The notes beneath the pieces are model-generated. The model was not told the origin of the DNA. It worked only from the letters and a program-made list of their open reading frames with translations, and searched no databases. Below are positions 1-8,699 of a stretch of DNA of 62,833 nucleotides, piece by piece. Made by a program: the position numbers and the translations under genes. The stretch is from assembly GCA_016281825.1 (NCBI GenBank), contig JAEEJI010000279.1, positions 1 to 62,833 on the forward strand, given 5' to 3'. The stretch comes from Muribaculaceae bacterium. Its GTDB lineage: Bacteria > Bacteroidota > Bacteroidia > Bacteroidales > Muribaculaceae. The first letter of the stretch is position 1; every line of letters starts with the position of its first letter.

Positions 1-756
1 CGCTTCAATGACCAACGTGCTATCGACGAGGCGATGCGCATGGAGCAGGCACGACAACTCTATGTACGTGCCACCCATGCATTTGAACACCAACAATGGC
101 GCGAGAGTGTGGAGTACTTTGCTCAGGCTATGGCTATCAACGACCAGTTGCAAAACCCCGCCGTACGACGGCTCATCGCCACCAAGCTCGCTAGTTTCAA
201 CCGCTTGGTGGATCAGGTAGAAGTATTGCAGCAAGCCGTCGACAGTCAACACCAATTGCTCAAGCAATTGGCTAACGAATATGCTATGATGGGCGACCAG
301 TCGCAAGGATTCGGCGCACTGGCGGGCGAACCAGAGACACCCTATAGCGAAGCCAGGCCGCTGGACGATATTGCCATCAAGACTGCGTTGGCAAACTACA
401 ACAAGGCGCTGCGCATCGATGCCGAGTGCCTTACCGCTTATCTGGGCAAGGCCCGTCTGATGGCGACCATCGACGAGACCGACCAAGCCTTCGCCTGCTA
501 TGAGCAAGCATTAGCACTAGATGGCGACTGCTATGACGCGCACATGGGTCTGGCAAGTCTGCACCTTGACCTCAAGCACACGCCCGAGGCCATCAAAGCC
601 TACAAGCGGGCAATCAAAGCTGACAAAAAGCGCCCCGAGCCCCACGAAGCCCTCGCCGACATCTACGACCGCATCGGCCTCGACGACCTCGCCGAAGAGC
701 AACGCGCTCTGGCCCAACGCCTCCGCACCCCCCAAAAACGCAAAAAGCATCACTAA
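1..756 (+). CDS. TPR-repeat protein, 5'-truncated by the window edge
   Basis: The frame is open from the first base and ends in TAA at 754-756, so the gene begins upstream of the window. 251 codons are visible. The C-terminal half holds about three tetratricopeptide repeats with the usual small/aromatic spacing (NYNKALRIDAECLTAYLGKA, CYEQALALDGDCYDAHMGLA, AYKRAIKADKKRPEPHEALA, around residues 130-240 of the visible part). A weaker repeat lies near the visible N-terminus (ALYF-type pattern around YFAQAMAINDQ). The tail is basic (KRKKHH). TPRs mediate protein-protein contacts, so no enzymatic role can be assigned. An internal ATG at 34 exists, but the upstream codons continue in the same helical style, so a start there is unlikely. 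A hairpin 29 bases after the stop probably ends the transcript. Confidence 0.8.
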   Translation, partial: RFNDQRAIDEAMRMEQARQLYVRATHAFEHQQWRESVEYFAQAMAINDQLQNPAVRRLIATKLASFNRLVDQVEVLQQAVDSQHQLLKQLANEYAMMGDQSQGFGALAGEPETPYSEARPLDDIAIKTALANYNKALRIDAECLTAYLGKARLMATIDETDQAFACYEQALALDGDCYDAHMGLASLHLDLKHTPEAIKAYKRAIKADKKRPEPHEALADIYDRIGLDDLAEEQRALAQRLRTPQKRKKHH

Positions 757-784
757 CTTTGCGGCCATTATTGCACAAAGTGCG

Positions 785-805
785 CCTGGTCAAATAATGA
801 CCAGG
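785..805 (+). terminator. Hairpin terminator after the TPR gene
   Basis: CCTGGTCA (785-792) pairs perfectly with TGACCAGG (798-805) around a 5-base AATAA loop. Moderately T-rich sequence follows (814-817). It lies 29 bases past the TPR stop codon. The T tract is weak, so termination efficiency is uncertain. Confidence 0.5.
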
Positions 806-866
806 GCGATGTGTTTTAATATTACACACTGAACTTTGTCAGCCCCTCCCATTTTAAAGGGCAAGT

Positions 867-995
867 TCATTTGCTCAGAATGTAGATAAGGCGGTCGTCG
901 TTTTCAATATCGCTTTCCGAGACATCAACGCACCCAATCAGTCGCTTGAGCGCAGGTGAGTATTGTGATTTGTCTACTTGACTCAAAGTGCGCAA
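867..995 (-). pseudogene. Remnant of a small coding sequence
   Basis: Reading the minus strand, one frame is open for about 42 codons between a TGA at 996-998 and a TGA at 867-869. It gives a protein-like tail with motifs SPALKRLIGC and DDRLIYILSK. There is no ATG; only a TTG at 993-995 could start it. The composition looks like the C-terminus of a small soluble protein, reminiscent of antitoxin-type tails, but I do not recognise a family with confidence. It is most likely a decayed gene fragment left in this 747-base gap. Confidence 0.3.
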
Positions 996-1157
996 TCACG
1001 ACATATTGACAGAAGCGTTATGCTTGTTCTTGTGATCTGAAAACCTGAGAAATTTTCAAAACGAACGCAAGAGGATAGCAGAGCGGCTTCCGCGCGTTAC
1101 GCGTGGACTGCACTCATTTATCCCCTTTTTGCGTAATTGGTTTTCCTACGACCATCA

Positions 1158-1203
1158 CATAACAAAGCGTGGCATAAAGCAGCCCACGCTTTTTGTCGTT
1201 ATG
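1158..1203 (+). other. Long stem-loop in intergenic gap
   Basis: AAAGCGTGG (1164-1172) pairs with CCACGCTTT (1184-1192). The outer segments CATAAC (1158-1163) and GTTATG (1198-1203) extend the stem across a small bulge. Five T residues follow the inner stem (1190-1194), so it could terminate + strand transcription. No intact gene lies just upstream. Confidence 0.4.
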
Positions 1204-1285
1204 TCCCTGAGCCCCTGTTGAGTGAGCGATGTGAACATCGTGGTGAACATCATTTTGGGTAAGAACTAGGATTGACACAGATGAG

Positions 1286-1318
1286 CAGAGGCCCTTCCTT
1301 GAACAGGAGGGGGCTCTG
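1286..1318. other. 14-bp stem-loop in intergenic gap
   Basis: Bases 1286-1299 pair with 1305-1318 (CAGAGGCCCTTCCT against AGGAGGGGGCTCTG) with one mismatch, one G-T pair and a 5-base loop. No T tract follows on the + strand. The rest of 757-1422 shows no gene beyond the remnant at 867-995. Confidence 0.35.
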
Positions 1319-1422
1319 TTGCTTGGTGGCTGCGGTATAGAAGGAATGAGCGGAATCACGATAGCGAGTATTGGCGAAAATACTGTTTTTGGGTGTTTTT
1401 GGCAAAAAAAATGGCTGCAAAT

Positions 1423-1453
1423 TTTGGTATTCCGAAAAATGTGTGTACTTTTG
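1423..1453 (+). promoter_or_regulatory. Bacteroidota sigma-ABfr-type promoter for the DUF349 gene
   Basis: The -33 element TTTG (1423-1426) and the -7 element TACTTTTG (1446-1453, fitting TAnnTTTG) are 19 bases apart. The predicted start of transcription is near 1457, giving a leader of about 47 bases before the ATG at 1504. Confidence 0.7.
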
Positions 1454-1503
1454 GGGTCAATTTGCGCATGACATAGTCATGCAGAACTCTAAAATTTGTT
1501 TTT

Positions 1504-3615
1504 ATGGAATCGCGTGAAGAAATGTCTGGACCGGTCAATGAGCTCGAGAAGGACGTAACCTTGAACTCTGAGCCTGTAATCGAAACAGGTGAGACAGAAG
1601 TGAGAAATGAAGAAGTAACGAACCCCGCACCTGAGCAACCCGCTGCTCCCGTTGTGGAAGAAGAGGCCGTCGAGGAACCCGTTGTTGAGGAGCCTGCCGC
1701 TGAGGAGGAAGCTCCCGTCAACGAGTCCATGCTGGTTGCTGAACCCGAACTGGAGCCTGTAGTGGAGCCAGAGGTTGTTGCAGAGCCAGAAGTAATTGCA
1801 GAGCCTGAGCCGGTAGCAGAGCTTGAGCCAGTAGCAGAGCCTGAGCCGGTGCTCGAGCCCGAAGCTGTCGAGGAGACTGAGTCTTCCGAGGAGGTGACCG
1901 AAGAAACACTGGTCAATTTTGCCAACATGGACAAGGCTCAGCTGGTTGACAAACTGGTTCAAGTGGTGCAGCAACCTATCGAGACCATCAAGGGCGAGGT
2001 AGCAGCCATCAAGGCTGCATTCTATGCCTTGCGCAAACAGGAGATTGCGGCCGAGAAAGAGGAATTCCTCGCCAAGGGGAATGAAGAGGACGCGTTTGCG
2101 CCCCGTGAAGATGAGCACGAGAGCCGCCTGAAAGAGTTGCTCGAGATGATCAAGGAGAAACGGGCAGAGTACAATGCTGCACAGGAGGCCATCAAAGTGG
2201 AGAACTTGCAGAAGAAGCGCGATATCATCCGACAAATTGAGGAAATCACTAGTGACCCGGACAACATCAACCGCCAGTTTCCTAAGGTACAACAGCTGCA
2301 GCAGGAGTTCAAGGCTACAGGCTCGGTACCTGCAAGCAGCGAAACTGAGGTGTGGAAGGCCTACCAACTAGCCGTCGAGAAGTTTTATGATCTTCTTAAG
2401 ATCAACAAGGAACTCCGCGACTATGATTTCAAGAAGAACCTTGAAATCAAGCAGCGTCTATGTGCCGAGGCCGAGGCACTTGACGAGGAAACCGATGTTG
2501 TGACCGCGTTCAAGAAACTGCAGGAGCTGCACAACACCTGGCGCGAGACCGGGCCAGTAGCCAAAGAGCTGCGCGAGGAATTATGGACACGTTTCAAGAA
2601 CGCATCGGTGGTTATCAACAAGAAGTACCAGGCTTTCTTCGAGGAGCGCAAGTCGCAGGAGAAGGAGATGGCTTTGGCCAAGATTGCCCTATGCGAGAAG
2701 ATTGAGGAAATCAACCCTGACGAGATTACGACCTATTCTGGCTGGGACCAAGCCACCAAGGTCATCATTGATTTGCAGGATCAGTGGAAGAAGCTTGGCT
2801 TCGCCTCACGTAAGGTCAATTCTCAATTGTTCCAACGTTTTCGTGCATCTTGCGACAATTTCTTTGCAAAGAAAGCTGAGTTCTACAAGCGCACTAAAGA
2901 ACAGTTCGTCGTAAATCTGCAGAAGAAGATAGAACTGTGCGAGAAAGCCGAAGCCCTGAAAGAGTCTACCGAGTGGCGCAAGACTACCGACGCGTTGGTG
3001 GCTTTACAGAAAGAGTGGAAGACCATCGGTCCTGTCGCCAAGCGTCATAGCGAAGAGGTGTGGAAGCGCTTCATTGCTGCATGCGACCACTTCTTTGAGC
3101 AGAAAAAGAAACAGTTCCAAGACGTACACTCGGTGGAACGCGAGAACCTCAAGGCAAAACGTGAGGTAATTGCCGCCATCAACGAGGCTCTTGAGGCTGA
3201 GGACACCGAGGCTGCCGCACAGACCGTGCGCGACCTGATGACACGATGGAGCACCATAGGTCATGTGCCCTATCGCGACAAGGACAAGGTCTATGCCGAG
3301 TACCGCGAGGCCGTCGATAAGGCTTTCGACAAGTTGGACATGAAGGGTACTCGTGCCAGTCTGGCTAACTTCGAGAGCAGCATCAGCCAAATGGGCGCGG
3401 GCGACAAGATGTCTCGTGAGCGCGAGAAACTGGTTCGTGCTTACGAGGCCAAGTGCAGCGAGTTGAAGACCAGCGAGAACAACTTGGGCTTCTTCAGTGC
3501 GCGTTCGAAGAGCGGCAGCACGCTCATCAAGGACATGGAGCGTCAAATCCAACACATCAAGGACGAGATTGCCCTGCTCGAGCAGAAAATCAAACTCATC
3601 GACGAGAAGAATTGA
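1504..3615 (+). CDS. DUF349 repeat protein with acidic N-terminal tail
   Basis: 703 residues with no signal peptide, so cytoplasmic. Residues 1-140 are a low-complexity Glu/Pro/Val tail (repeated EPVVEPE-like units), followed by an Ala/Lys/Glu-rich helical region. Five DUF349 repeats follow at a regular spacing of about 77-82 residues, recognised by their W-x2-G-P/x-V cores: near 263 (FKATGSVP), 341 (WRETGPV), 423 (WKKLGFAS), 500 (WKTIGPV) and 577 (WSTIGHV). The repeats form helical bundles, and the C-terminus is coiled coil. DUF349 proteins are widespread in Bacteroidota; their function is not firmly established. The ATG at 1504 is supported by the promoter 50 bases upstream. recQ follows 102 bases downstream behind a hairpin, so the two genes are probably separate transcripts. 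Confidence 0.88.
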   Translation: MESREEMSGPVNELEKDVTLNSEPVIETGETEVRNEEVTNPAPEQPAAPVVEEEAVEEPVVEEPAAEEEAPVNESMLVAEPELEPVVEPEVVAEPEVIAEPEPVAELEPVAEPEPVLEPEAVEETESSEEVTEETLVNFANMDKAQLVDKLVQVVQQPIETIKGEVAAIKAAFYALRKQEIAAEKEEFLAKGNEEDAFAPREDEHESRLKELLEMIKEKRAEYNAAQEAIKVENLQKKRDIIRQIEEITSDPDNINRQFPKVQQLQQEFKATGSVPASSETEVWKAYQLAVEKFYDLLKINKELRDYDFKKNLEIKQRLCAEAEALDEETDVVTAFKKLQELHNTWRETGPVAKELREELWTRFKNASVVINKKYQAFFEERKSQEKEMALAKIALCEKIEEINPDEITTYSGWDQATKVIIDLQDQWKKLGFASRKVNSQLFQRFRASCDNFFAKKAEFYKRTKEQFVVNLQKKIELCEKAEALKESTEWRKTTDALVALQKEWKTIGPVAKRHSEEVWKRFIAACDHFFEQKKKQFQDVHSVERENLKAKREVIAAINEALEAEDTEAAAQTVRDLMTRWSTIGHVPYRDKDKVYAEYREAVDKAFDKLDMKGTRASLANFESSISQMGAGDKMSREREKLVRAYEAKCSELKTSENNLGFFSARSKSGSTLIKDMERQIQHIKDEIALLEQKIKLIDEKN

Positions 3616-3629
3616 TTTCCCTTCAAGTA

Positions 3630-3702
3630 AGTTAAAGGGAGTTAAGTGGCTAATGGGTAGTTAGACTACTTAACTCCCTTTAACTACTTAACTCCCTTTA
3701 AT
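3630..3702. terminator. 18-bp inverted repeat with an extra direct copy
   Basis: AGTTAAAGGGAGTTAAGT (3630-3647) is perfectly complementary to 3668-3685, forming an 18-bp stem with a 20-base loop. A second copy of the right arm (17 of 18 bases) follows at 3686-3702. It fills the gap between the DUF349 gene and recQ, and either right-arm copy could pair with the left arm. It probably works as a terminator or processing hairpin. Confidence 0.6.
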
Positions 3703-3717
3703 TACCAATAAATCGGA

Positions 3718-5538
3718 ATGACTGACGATGAGATTAAACGCGCTGCGTTGGGGGCGCTGCGCGAATTCTATGGCTACAAGAGCTTCTATCCCATGCAATG
3801 GGAAGCCATCAATCATGTGATGCATGGCAACGACTGCGTCGTGCTCATGCCCACAGGTGGTGGAAAGTCGCTCTGCTACCAGTTGCCGGCCATCATCAGT
3901 GATGGGTGTGCCATTGTCGTCTCACCTTTGTTGGCGTTGATGAAAGACCAGGTTGATGCGCTGACCGACATCGTTCCTGCTGCCGCCATCAATAGTGAAC
4001 AGAGCGAGCAACAGAACCGCGACATCCTAGATAAGGCATTCCGGGGCATAATCAAGCTGATTTATATCTCGCCAGAGAAGTTGCTCAGCGAGATGGATCA
4101 ATGGTCGCAGGAGTTGCGTGTGTCGCTCATCGCCATCGACGAGGCGCACTGCATCTCGCAGTGGGGACACGATTTCCGCCCCGAGTACACTCAACTGGGT
4201 GCTCTCAAGGCTCGATTCCCCGACGTACCCATCATGGCACTGACCGCCACTGCCGACCGTCTGACTCGTGAGGACATCCGCAAGCAACTGCACATCGATG
4301 ATGCTACCATCTTCGAGACTTCGTTCGATCGTCCAAATATCACCCTTAACGTTGTGGCCGAGTCGGTGGGCAGGAAAAAAATCAGCCAGATAGTTCGCTT
4401 TATCTCACGCCATCCTGGTGAGAGTGGCATCATCTATTGCCTAAGTCGAAAAACCACCGAAACTGTTGCCGAGCAATTGCGCAAGTTGGGATTTAACGCC
4501 CAAGCGTTCCATGCTGGGATGCCCGTCAAGCACAAACAAGCTATCCAGCGCGACTTCATCAATGATGACGTTACCATCATCTGCGCCACAATAGCATTCG
4601 GCATGGGTATCAACAAGAGCAACGTGCGATGGGTCATTCACTACAACATGCCGCAGAACATCGAGCGTTACTATCAGGAAATTGGTCGCGCAGGTCGTGA
4701 TGGCCTGCCAGCCGAGGCACTGATGTTCTACTCGTTTGGCGATGTGGTCACACTGCAAAGCTTTGCCCGTGAGTCAGGACAGTCACAAGTCAACATGGAG
4801 AAGCTCCATCGTATGCAGCAATTCTGCGAGGCAACTGTGTGCCGTCGTCGCATCCTGCTCAGTTACTTTGACGAACACTATGACCACGACTGCCAACACT
4901 GTGACATTTGCGCCAATCCGCCAGAACGCATCGATGGTACCATCTTGGCACAGATGGCATTGAGTGCCATCATGCGTGTCAAGGAGCAGGAGGGTATCAC
5001 CATGATTGTTGACATCCTCAAGGGGTCGGGTAAACCAGAACTCACGCAAGCGGGCTACCATCTGCTCAAGACATACGGGGTGGGGCGGAACCTCACTTTT
5101 GGTGAGTGGAACGCCTATATGCTTCAGATGCTACAGATGGGACTGTTCTATGTCGCATACGAGGATAGCAACCACTTGAAGGTTACTGACTATGGCAAAC
5201 AAATACTCCGCAGCGAAAAACGAGTCCAGTTCTCCAAGTACCAACGTCATCAGTTAGAGACAAAGACTGTCAAGAAAGCGCGCCAGTCAACCATCTTGTC
5301 CGACCTGCTACATGTCGACAAGGAGCTGTTCGAGGAACTGCGTCTCACGCGACTGGCAATAGCACGAGCGCAAGGCATCGCGCCCTATCTTATTTTCAGT
5401 GACAAGGTACTCACCGTCATGGCACAAGAAAAACCCACCACTTTTGCTGAATTCTCGGTCATGTTCGGTGTGGGCGAGATTAAAGCCAAGCGCTACTGGC
5501 GCCCCTTCACTGACACCATCCGGCGGCACTTGGAATAG
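3718..5538 (+). CDS. recQ: RecQ-family ATP-dependent DNA helicase (shorter copy)
   Basis: 606 residues; 3'-5' DNA helicase of the RecQ family, acting in recombination and replication-fork repair. Visible features are the Walker A motif MPTGGGKS near residue 44, the DEAH box (AIDEAHCISQWGHDFRPEY) near 138-156, motif VI around QEIGRAGRDG, the RecQ zinc-binding cysteines (CRRRILLSYF then CQHCDIC) around 375-400, a winged-helix region, and a C-terminal HRDC domain (LTRLAIARAQGIAPYLIFSD) near 535-600. The protein stops right after HRDC, as in classical RecQ, unlike the longer paralogue at 43123-45297. The ATG at 3718 directly precedes the conserved N-terminus, and no better start is available. Confidence 0.93.
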   Translation: MTDDEIKRAALGALREFYGYKSFYPMQWEAINHVMHGNDCVVLMPTGGGKSLCYQLPAIISDGCAIVVSPLLALMKDQVDALTDIVPAAAINSEQSEQQNRDILDKAFRGIIKLIYISPEKLLSEMDQWSQELRVSLIAIDEAHCISQWGHDFRPEYTQLGALKARFPDVPIMALTATADRLTREDIRKQLHIDDATIFETSFDRPNITLNVVAESVGRKKISQIVRFISRHPGESGIIYCLSRKTTETVAEQLRKLGFNAQAFHAGMPVKHKQAIQRDFINDDVTIICATIAFGMGINKSNVRWVIHYNMPQNIERYYQEIGRAGRDGLPAEALMFYSFGDVVTLQSFARESGQSQVNMEKLHRMQQFCEATVCRRRILLSYFDEHYDHDCQHCDICANPPERIDGTILAQMALSAIMRVKEQEGITMIVDILKGSGKPELTQAGYHLLKTYGVGRNLTFGEWNAYMLQMLQMGLFYVAYEDSNHLKVTDYGKQILRSEKRVQFSKYQRHQLETKTVKKARQSTILSDLLHVDKELFEELRLTRLAIARAQGIAPYLIFSDKVLTVMAQEKPTTFAEFSVMFGVGEIKAKRYWRPFTDTIRRHLE

Positions 5539-5543
5539 ATTAC

Positions 5544-5570
5544 AGATGATAGATGATAGATGATAGATTA
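5544..5570. repeat. 7-bp tandem array, unit AGATGAT
   Basis: Three perfect AGATGAT units (5544-5564) and a partial fourth start 6 bases after the recQ stop codon. This is one of several intergenic arrays in the window with a 7-bp period but different unit sequences. Confidence 0.85.
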
Positions 5571-5590
5571 CTGATGATAAATAACAATTA

Positions 5591-5619
5591 AGCCTGGCAG
5601 AGGAGTTCCCAGCCAGGCT
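5591..5619. terminator. Bidirectional terminator between recQ and the C1 peptidase
   Basis: AGCCTGGC (5591-5598) pairs with GCCAGGCT (5612-5619) around a 13-base loop. AT-rich, T-containing flanks lie on both sides. It sits between the convergent ends of recQ (+) and the peptidase (-) and could serve both. Confidence 0.65.
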
Positions 5620-5637
5620 ATTATTACTATAATCTAA

Positions 5638-6840
5638 CTATTTAATCCCCATCTTCTTGGCGATGGCGGTGGGGATAGCCTCCTTATTCACCATGATGTC
5701 GAGGGTCTTGCCCAGGAAGAATGCCTCGCTCACATAGAAGAAACCATGGTAGAGCTGGTTGGTGTCCCAACTGTTCTGTACCTTGAAATAGCGGTTGCCT
5801 TCCTGGTCGACTGCCTTGCCCATGATAACCATGCCGTGGTCATCGGTGGTCTCCTTGTTGTCGAACCACTCTTGGCGCAATTCCTGTGTTACCTCAATTT
5901 CCTTGACCGGACCTTTGATGGCCCACTTCTCGGCCTCGCGGTCTTGGTCGCTGAGTTGCGTCCAGCGGTCCAAGTCACTGCCTTTCAAGTCGGGCGTGTC
6001 CTTCACGTCGGGAAGGATGGCGTACCCCTTGCGCCACTTCATACCCTTCTCGCTCACGTCGGCTCCCCAAGCGACGGTGTAGCCATGATCGAGGGCATAG
6101 TTCACAATCTCAAGCAGCTCGTTCATGGGTACGTTCTGGTAGTTGTACCACAACCAGTTGTCCGCCACCTCAAGCACGAAGGGTTTGTAGAACGGGTGAT
6201 GCGTGAACGACGATATGCCGATGTAGTCATCCATCTTGATAGGCAGCGAGGCGGCAAAGCTCTGCGGCGTATAAGTCTTTCCCTCCCAAGTGAATGTCTC
6301 GGGCAACTTGCCCATGTAGGCGTCGAGTATGCCCTTGAAGCCGTCAATCCAGGCAGGCGTCAGTTTCTTGAGCTTGCGCTGGTTAATCACGCTAGCATAA
6401 CCACTGAGGTTTGCGGTCAATTCGGCGGTGTTGAACTTGGTGTCGCCATGCGTCATGCCAGTGTACACCTCGTTAGGAACCATACCATAATTCTCCCACA
6501 CATAGTTTACGTCATCGGCTGCGCCACCTTCGGCAAAGTTGACAGTGCCGTCCATGCGGATGTACTTGATGGCTTTGTCCAGATAGCAGTGATATACCAC
6601 GAAGCCCTCGCTCAAGTGAATCTCCTTGCCAGTCTTGCGCAGAATCTCGCTCTCAAAGAAGGTGTTGGTCGAGTAGCACCAGCATGTTCCCGACTTGTTT
6701 TGGTCCTTGACAGGAGTGGTCTTGACAATGACTTTGTCGGTAAATTTGAATCCCGTACTGTCGGGGATGACGACCTTGTCGTCGGCCATGGCATTGAACG
6801 CAAGGCTCATTGCCAAAACAGCAATCAACAGATGTTTCAT
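5638..6840 (-). CDS. Exported C1-family (bleomycin hydrolase/PepC-like) cysteine peptidase
   Basis: 400 residues beginning with a clear signal peptide (hydrophobic residues 4-16, cleavage near NAMA-DD), so the mature enzyme is exported or periplasmic. The papain-type active site is visible: Q-x3-G-T-C-W with Cys53 (KDQNKSGTCWC), His335 in TDDHGMVIMG and Asn356 in VQNSWD. The size and motif spacing fit the bleomycin hydrolase/aminopeptidase C branch, whose members trim peptides from the N-terminus. Classical PepC is cytoplasmic; secreted versions are common in Bacteroidales. Its gene starts 46 bases after the AlbA_2 gene on the same strand, so it may be the last gene of that operon. The ATG at 6840 is the only start giving a proper signal peptide. 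Confidence 0.85.
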   Translation of the reverse strand: MKHLLIAVLAMSLAFNAMADDKVVIPDSTGFKFTDKVIVKTTPVKDQNKSGTCWCYSTNTFFESEILRKTGKEIHLSEGFVVYHCYLDKAIKYIRMDGTVNFAEGGAADDVNYVWENYGMVPNEVYTGMTHGDTKFNTAELTANLSGYASVINQRKLKKLTPAWIDGFKGILDAYMGKLPETFTWEGKTYTPQSFAASLPIKMDDYIGISSFTHHPFYKPFVLEVADNWLWYNYQNVPMNELLEIVNYALDHGYTVAWGADVSEKGMKWRKGYAILPDVKDTPDLKGSDLDRWTQLSDQDREAEKWAIKGPVKEIEVTQELRQEWFDNKETTDDHGMVIMGKAVDQEGNRYFKVQNSWDTNQLYHGFFYVSEAFFLGKTLDIMVNKEAIPTAIAKKMGIK

Positions 6841-6886
6841 TTGGTTTAATGTTTAGTTAATAATATATTTGATTAGTTTCTATGTT

Positions 6887-7525
6887 TCAATTAGTTGGGA
6901 CAATCACACAACGGCCTTGATGATACTCCAGCGAAATGACTCCCATGTCGCAGAGGTTAAGGATAGTCTGCTCGGCTGTTGAACGTGAGCAATGCGCCAA
7001 ACGTGCGAATCCGCTGAGAGTGATGCCACCATGTGTCTGCAGGTAGTCGAGCAATGACTGTTCTCGCTCGCTGTAGCTGACGACCACAGGAGATTCATCC
7101 ACACAGTCGCGTTCCATGAGCCGTACATGCATCGCACTGGCAAGTACATTTTCGTCGGCGACACGGTAATAGGCCTTCCATTCTCCCTTCTCATCAGGAG
7201 CCTTAACGGGTCGGTCAAGGGTCTCGGCAATGTCGACCTTCAATACGCTCTTTCCCTCCACACGATAGAGTGTGAACTGGACTGATTGTGGCGGTTGGCA
7301 ATACATCTGCGCCGCCTGGTCAATCATGTACATCTCCTCGTCACTGCTCACACCCACGATAGCACCATTGTCCTTCACGCCGATGAGCAGGTGGCCGCCA
7401 TTATGATTGGCAAAAGCCGAGATGCTACGGGCAATCTTGCGGGCATCGCTGATTTGGTACTTAAAGTCTTGATGCTCGTGCTCGCCTTCGGCGATGAGTG
7501 ACAATATGTACTGCTTATCGCTCAT
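6887..7525 (-). CDS. AlbA_2 (Schlafen-like) domain protein with C-terminal winged helix
   Basis: 212 residues, no signal peptide. Residues about 14-125 carry the AlbA_2/Schlafen pattern: E-x2-D-F-K near the start, then ISAFANHNGGHLLIGVKDNG, the most conserved block of the family, which binds nucleotides or nucleic acid. Residues about 150-212 look like a winged-helix DNA-binding unit (TLSGFARLAHCSRSTAEQTI). Such proteins are usually annotated as putative transcriptional regulators or ATP-binding proteins; the ligand is unknown. The ATG at 7525 is one base from the stop of the upstream SGNH esterase gene, which implies translational coupling. A regulatory role for the operon is an inference from this position. 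Confidence 0.75.
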   Translation of the reverse strand: MSDKQYILSLIAEGEHEHQDFKYQISDARKIARSISAFANHNGGHLLIGVKDNGAIVGVSSDEEMYMIDQAAQMYCQPPQSVQFTLYRVEGKSVLKVDIAETLDRPVKAPDEKGEWKAYYRVADENVLASAMHVRLMERDCVDESPVVVSYSEREQSLLDYLQTHGGITLSGFARLAHCSRSTAEQTILNLCDMGVISLEYHQGRCVIVPTN

Positions 7526-7526
7526 G

Positions 7527-8699
7527 TCAGAATGTGACGGGGTCTTTGATGGGAGGATAGGGTTTGTTCACTTCTTTCTGGTTTGGAACCTTCTTGCCGT
7601 CAAGGATGGCCTTCAAAATCGGCTCAAGCTTCTGCGCATAATAATAGAAGCCCAGGTCAGTCAGGTGTATGCCGTCGACGGTGCCATCATTGTTGGGACC
7701 ATACAGATTCTTGCAGTCGATATAGTAGAGGTTCTTGGGGTTCTCGGCCCGCAGACGCAGGTAATTCTTGTGGAACTCATAGTTCTTCTGTGGCAGATAC
7801 TTGCCGAAGAAACCACTGTACTTGGCATAGCTGTACATCTGTCCCTCGACCATGACGATGGGAACGTCGGGACGTGCCTTGCGCAAGATATTGATGAAGT
7901 CGTAGGTCAGCGTGTCGCACATCATCTGGGTGCAGTTGGGAATGGGGTCGATGATAAATGCCGCCACATCGGGGATGGATGCCATAGCGCGTGCCATGCA
8001 GTAGTCCATCTTTCCCTCACCGCTGATGGCTATGTTAACGCACTCAATGTCCAGGTCGCGCTGGATGATGCTGGTAGCCACCATGCCGGGCTGGGTTGCG
8101 CAACCGCCATGCAGAATGCTCGTGCCATAGAAGACAAATTTCTTGCCCTGTCGGGGACTGTTCAACACAGGTTGACTAATCGTCGCCGTACTGTCAACCC
8201 CAATCTCTAGCCAACGGACACCGTCGTAAAGTGGCAAGTAGAGCATGTATTCGTGCATCTTGCCGTCCAACCGGTCGACATAGACCTTGCGCTGGATGGT
8301 GTCCTCCTTGTTGGCGTTCGGGCGGTTGCCGTTGACAAACTGCCACGACCGTGTGTCCTCGTCCCAGATGTATAGGCAGGTGCCTTTGATGCCCGTATCG
8401 GCCATGTGCATCATGTGCGCGTTGTAGAGTAATTGATAACGTACCGCCACAGCACGCGAGTCGGTGCGAAAGCGGAAGCCTTTGCCCGCCGTATGCCGTG
8501 CGCGCTCCTTCAACTCGGCACGAACACTGTCTTCGAGATAACGAGGGATGCGGGTGTCGAGCGTCTTCTCAAAGGCGTAATTAATCATCCTGAACTGCAT
8601 CGCGTCGACAAACCGCAGGGTGTCAATTTTGGTGAAGTCCTGAGCTGTTGCTACTAGAGACAACAAGCAGCAAACCAATAGGGAGGTTAACTGTTTCAT
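7527..8699 (-). CDS. Exported SGNH/GDSL-type esterase
   Basis: 390 residues with a signal peptide (MKQLTSLLVCCLLSLVATAQ). The N-terminal part (about 25-175) is a beta-rich accessory domain with a GTCLYIWDED segment like the GxDLY domain of Bacteroidota esterases. The catalytic domain starts near 186: block I FYGTSILHGG with nucleophile Ser194, and block V DGIHLTDLG with Asp342 and His345. SGNH enzymes of this class remove acyl or acetyl groups from carbohydrates or lipids; the substrate here cannot be named. The start overlaps the thioredoxin stop by 4 bases (ATGA at 8696-8699), and the stop is one base from the next start, so it sits in a tightly coupled operon. Confidence 0.85.
   Translation of the reverse strand: MKQLTSLLVCCLLSLVATAQDFTKIDTLRFVDAMQFRMINYAFEKTLDTRIPRYLEDSVRAELKERARHTAGKGFRFRTDSRAVAVRYQLLYNAHMMHMADTGIKGTCLYIWDEDTRSWQFVNGNRPNANKEDTIQRKVYVDRLDGKMHEYMLYLPLYDGVRWLEIGVDSTATISQPVLNSPRQGKKFVFYGTSILHGGCATQPGMVATSIIQRDLDIECVNIAISGEGKMDYCMARAMASIPDVAAFIIDPIPNCTQMMCDTLTYDFINILRKARPDVPIVMVEGQMYSYAKYSGFFGKYLPQKNYEFHKNYLRLRAENPKNLYYIDCKNLYGPNNDGTVDGIHLTDLGFYYYAQKLEPILKAILDGKKVPNQKEVNKPYPPIKDPVTF

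Noticed and set aside
1356-1934. Ser/Gly/Thr-repeat protein on the minus strand
   Set aside because: It is the complement of the Glu/Pro/Val-rich tail of the DUF349 protein, which has its own promoter.
5746-6849. A 367-codon open frame on the + strand opposite the C1 peptidase gene
   Set aside because: It is the complement of a gene with clear signal peptide and catalytic motifs; the translation lacks any domain and reflects codon bias.
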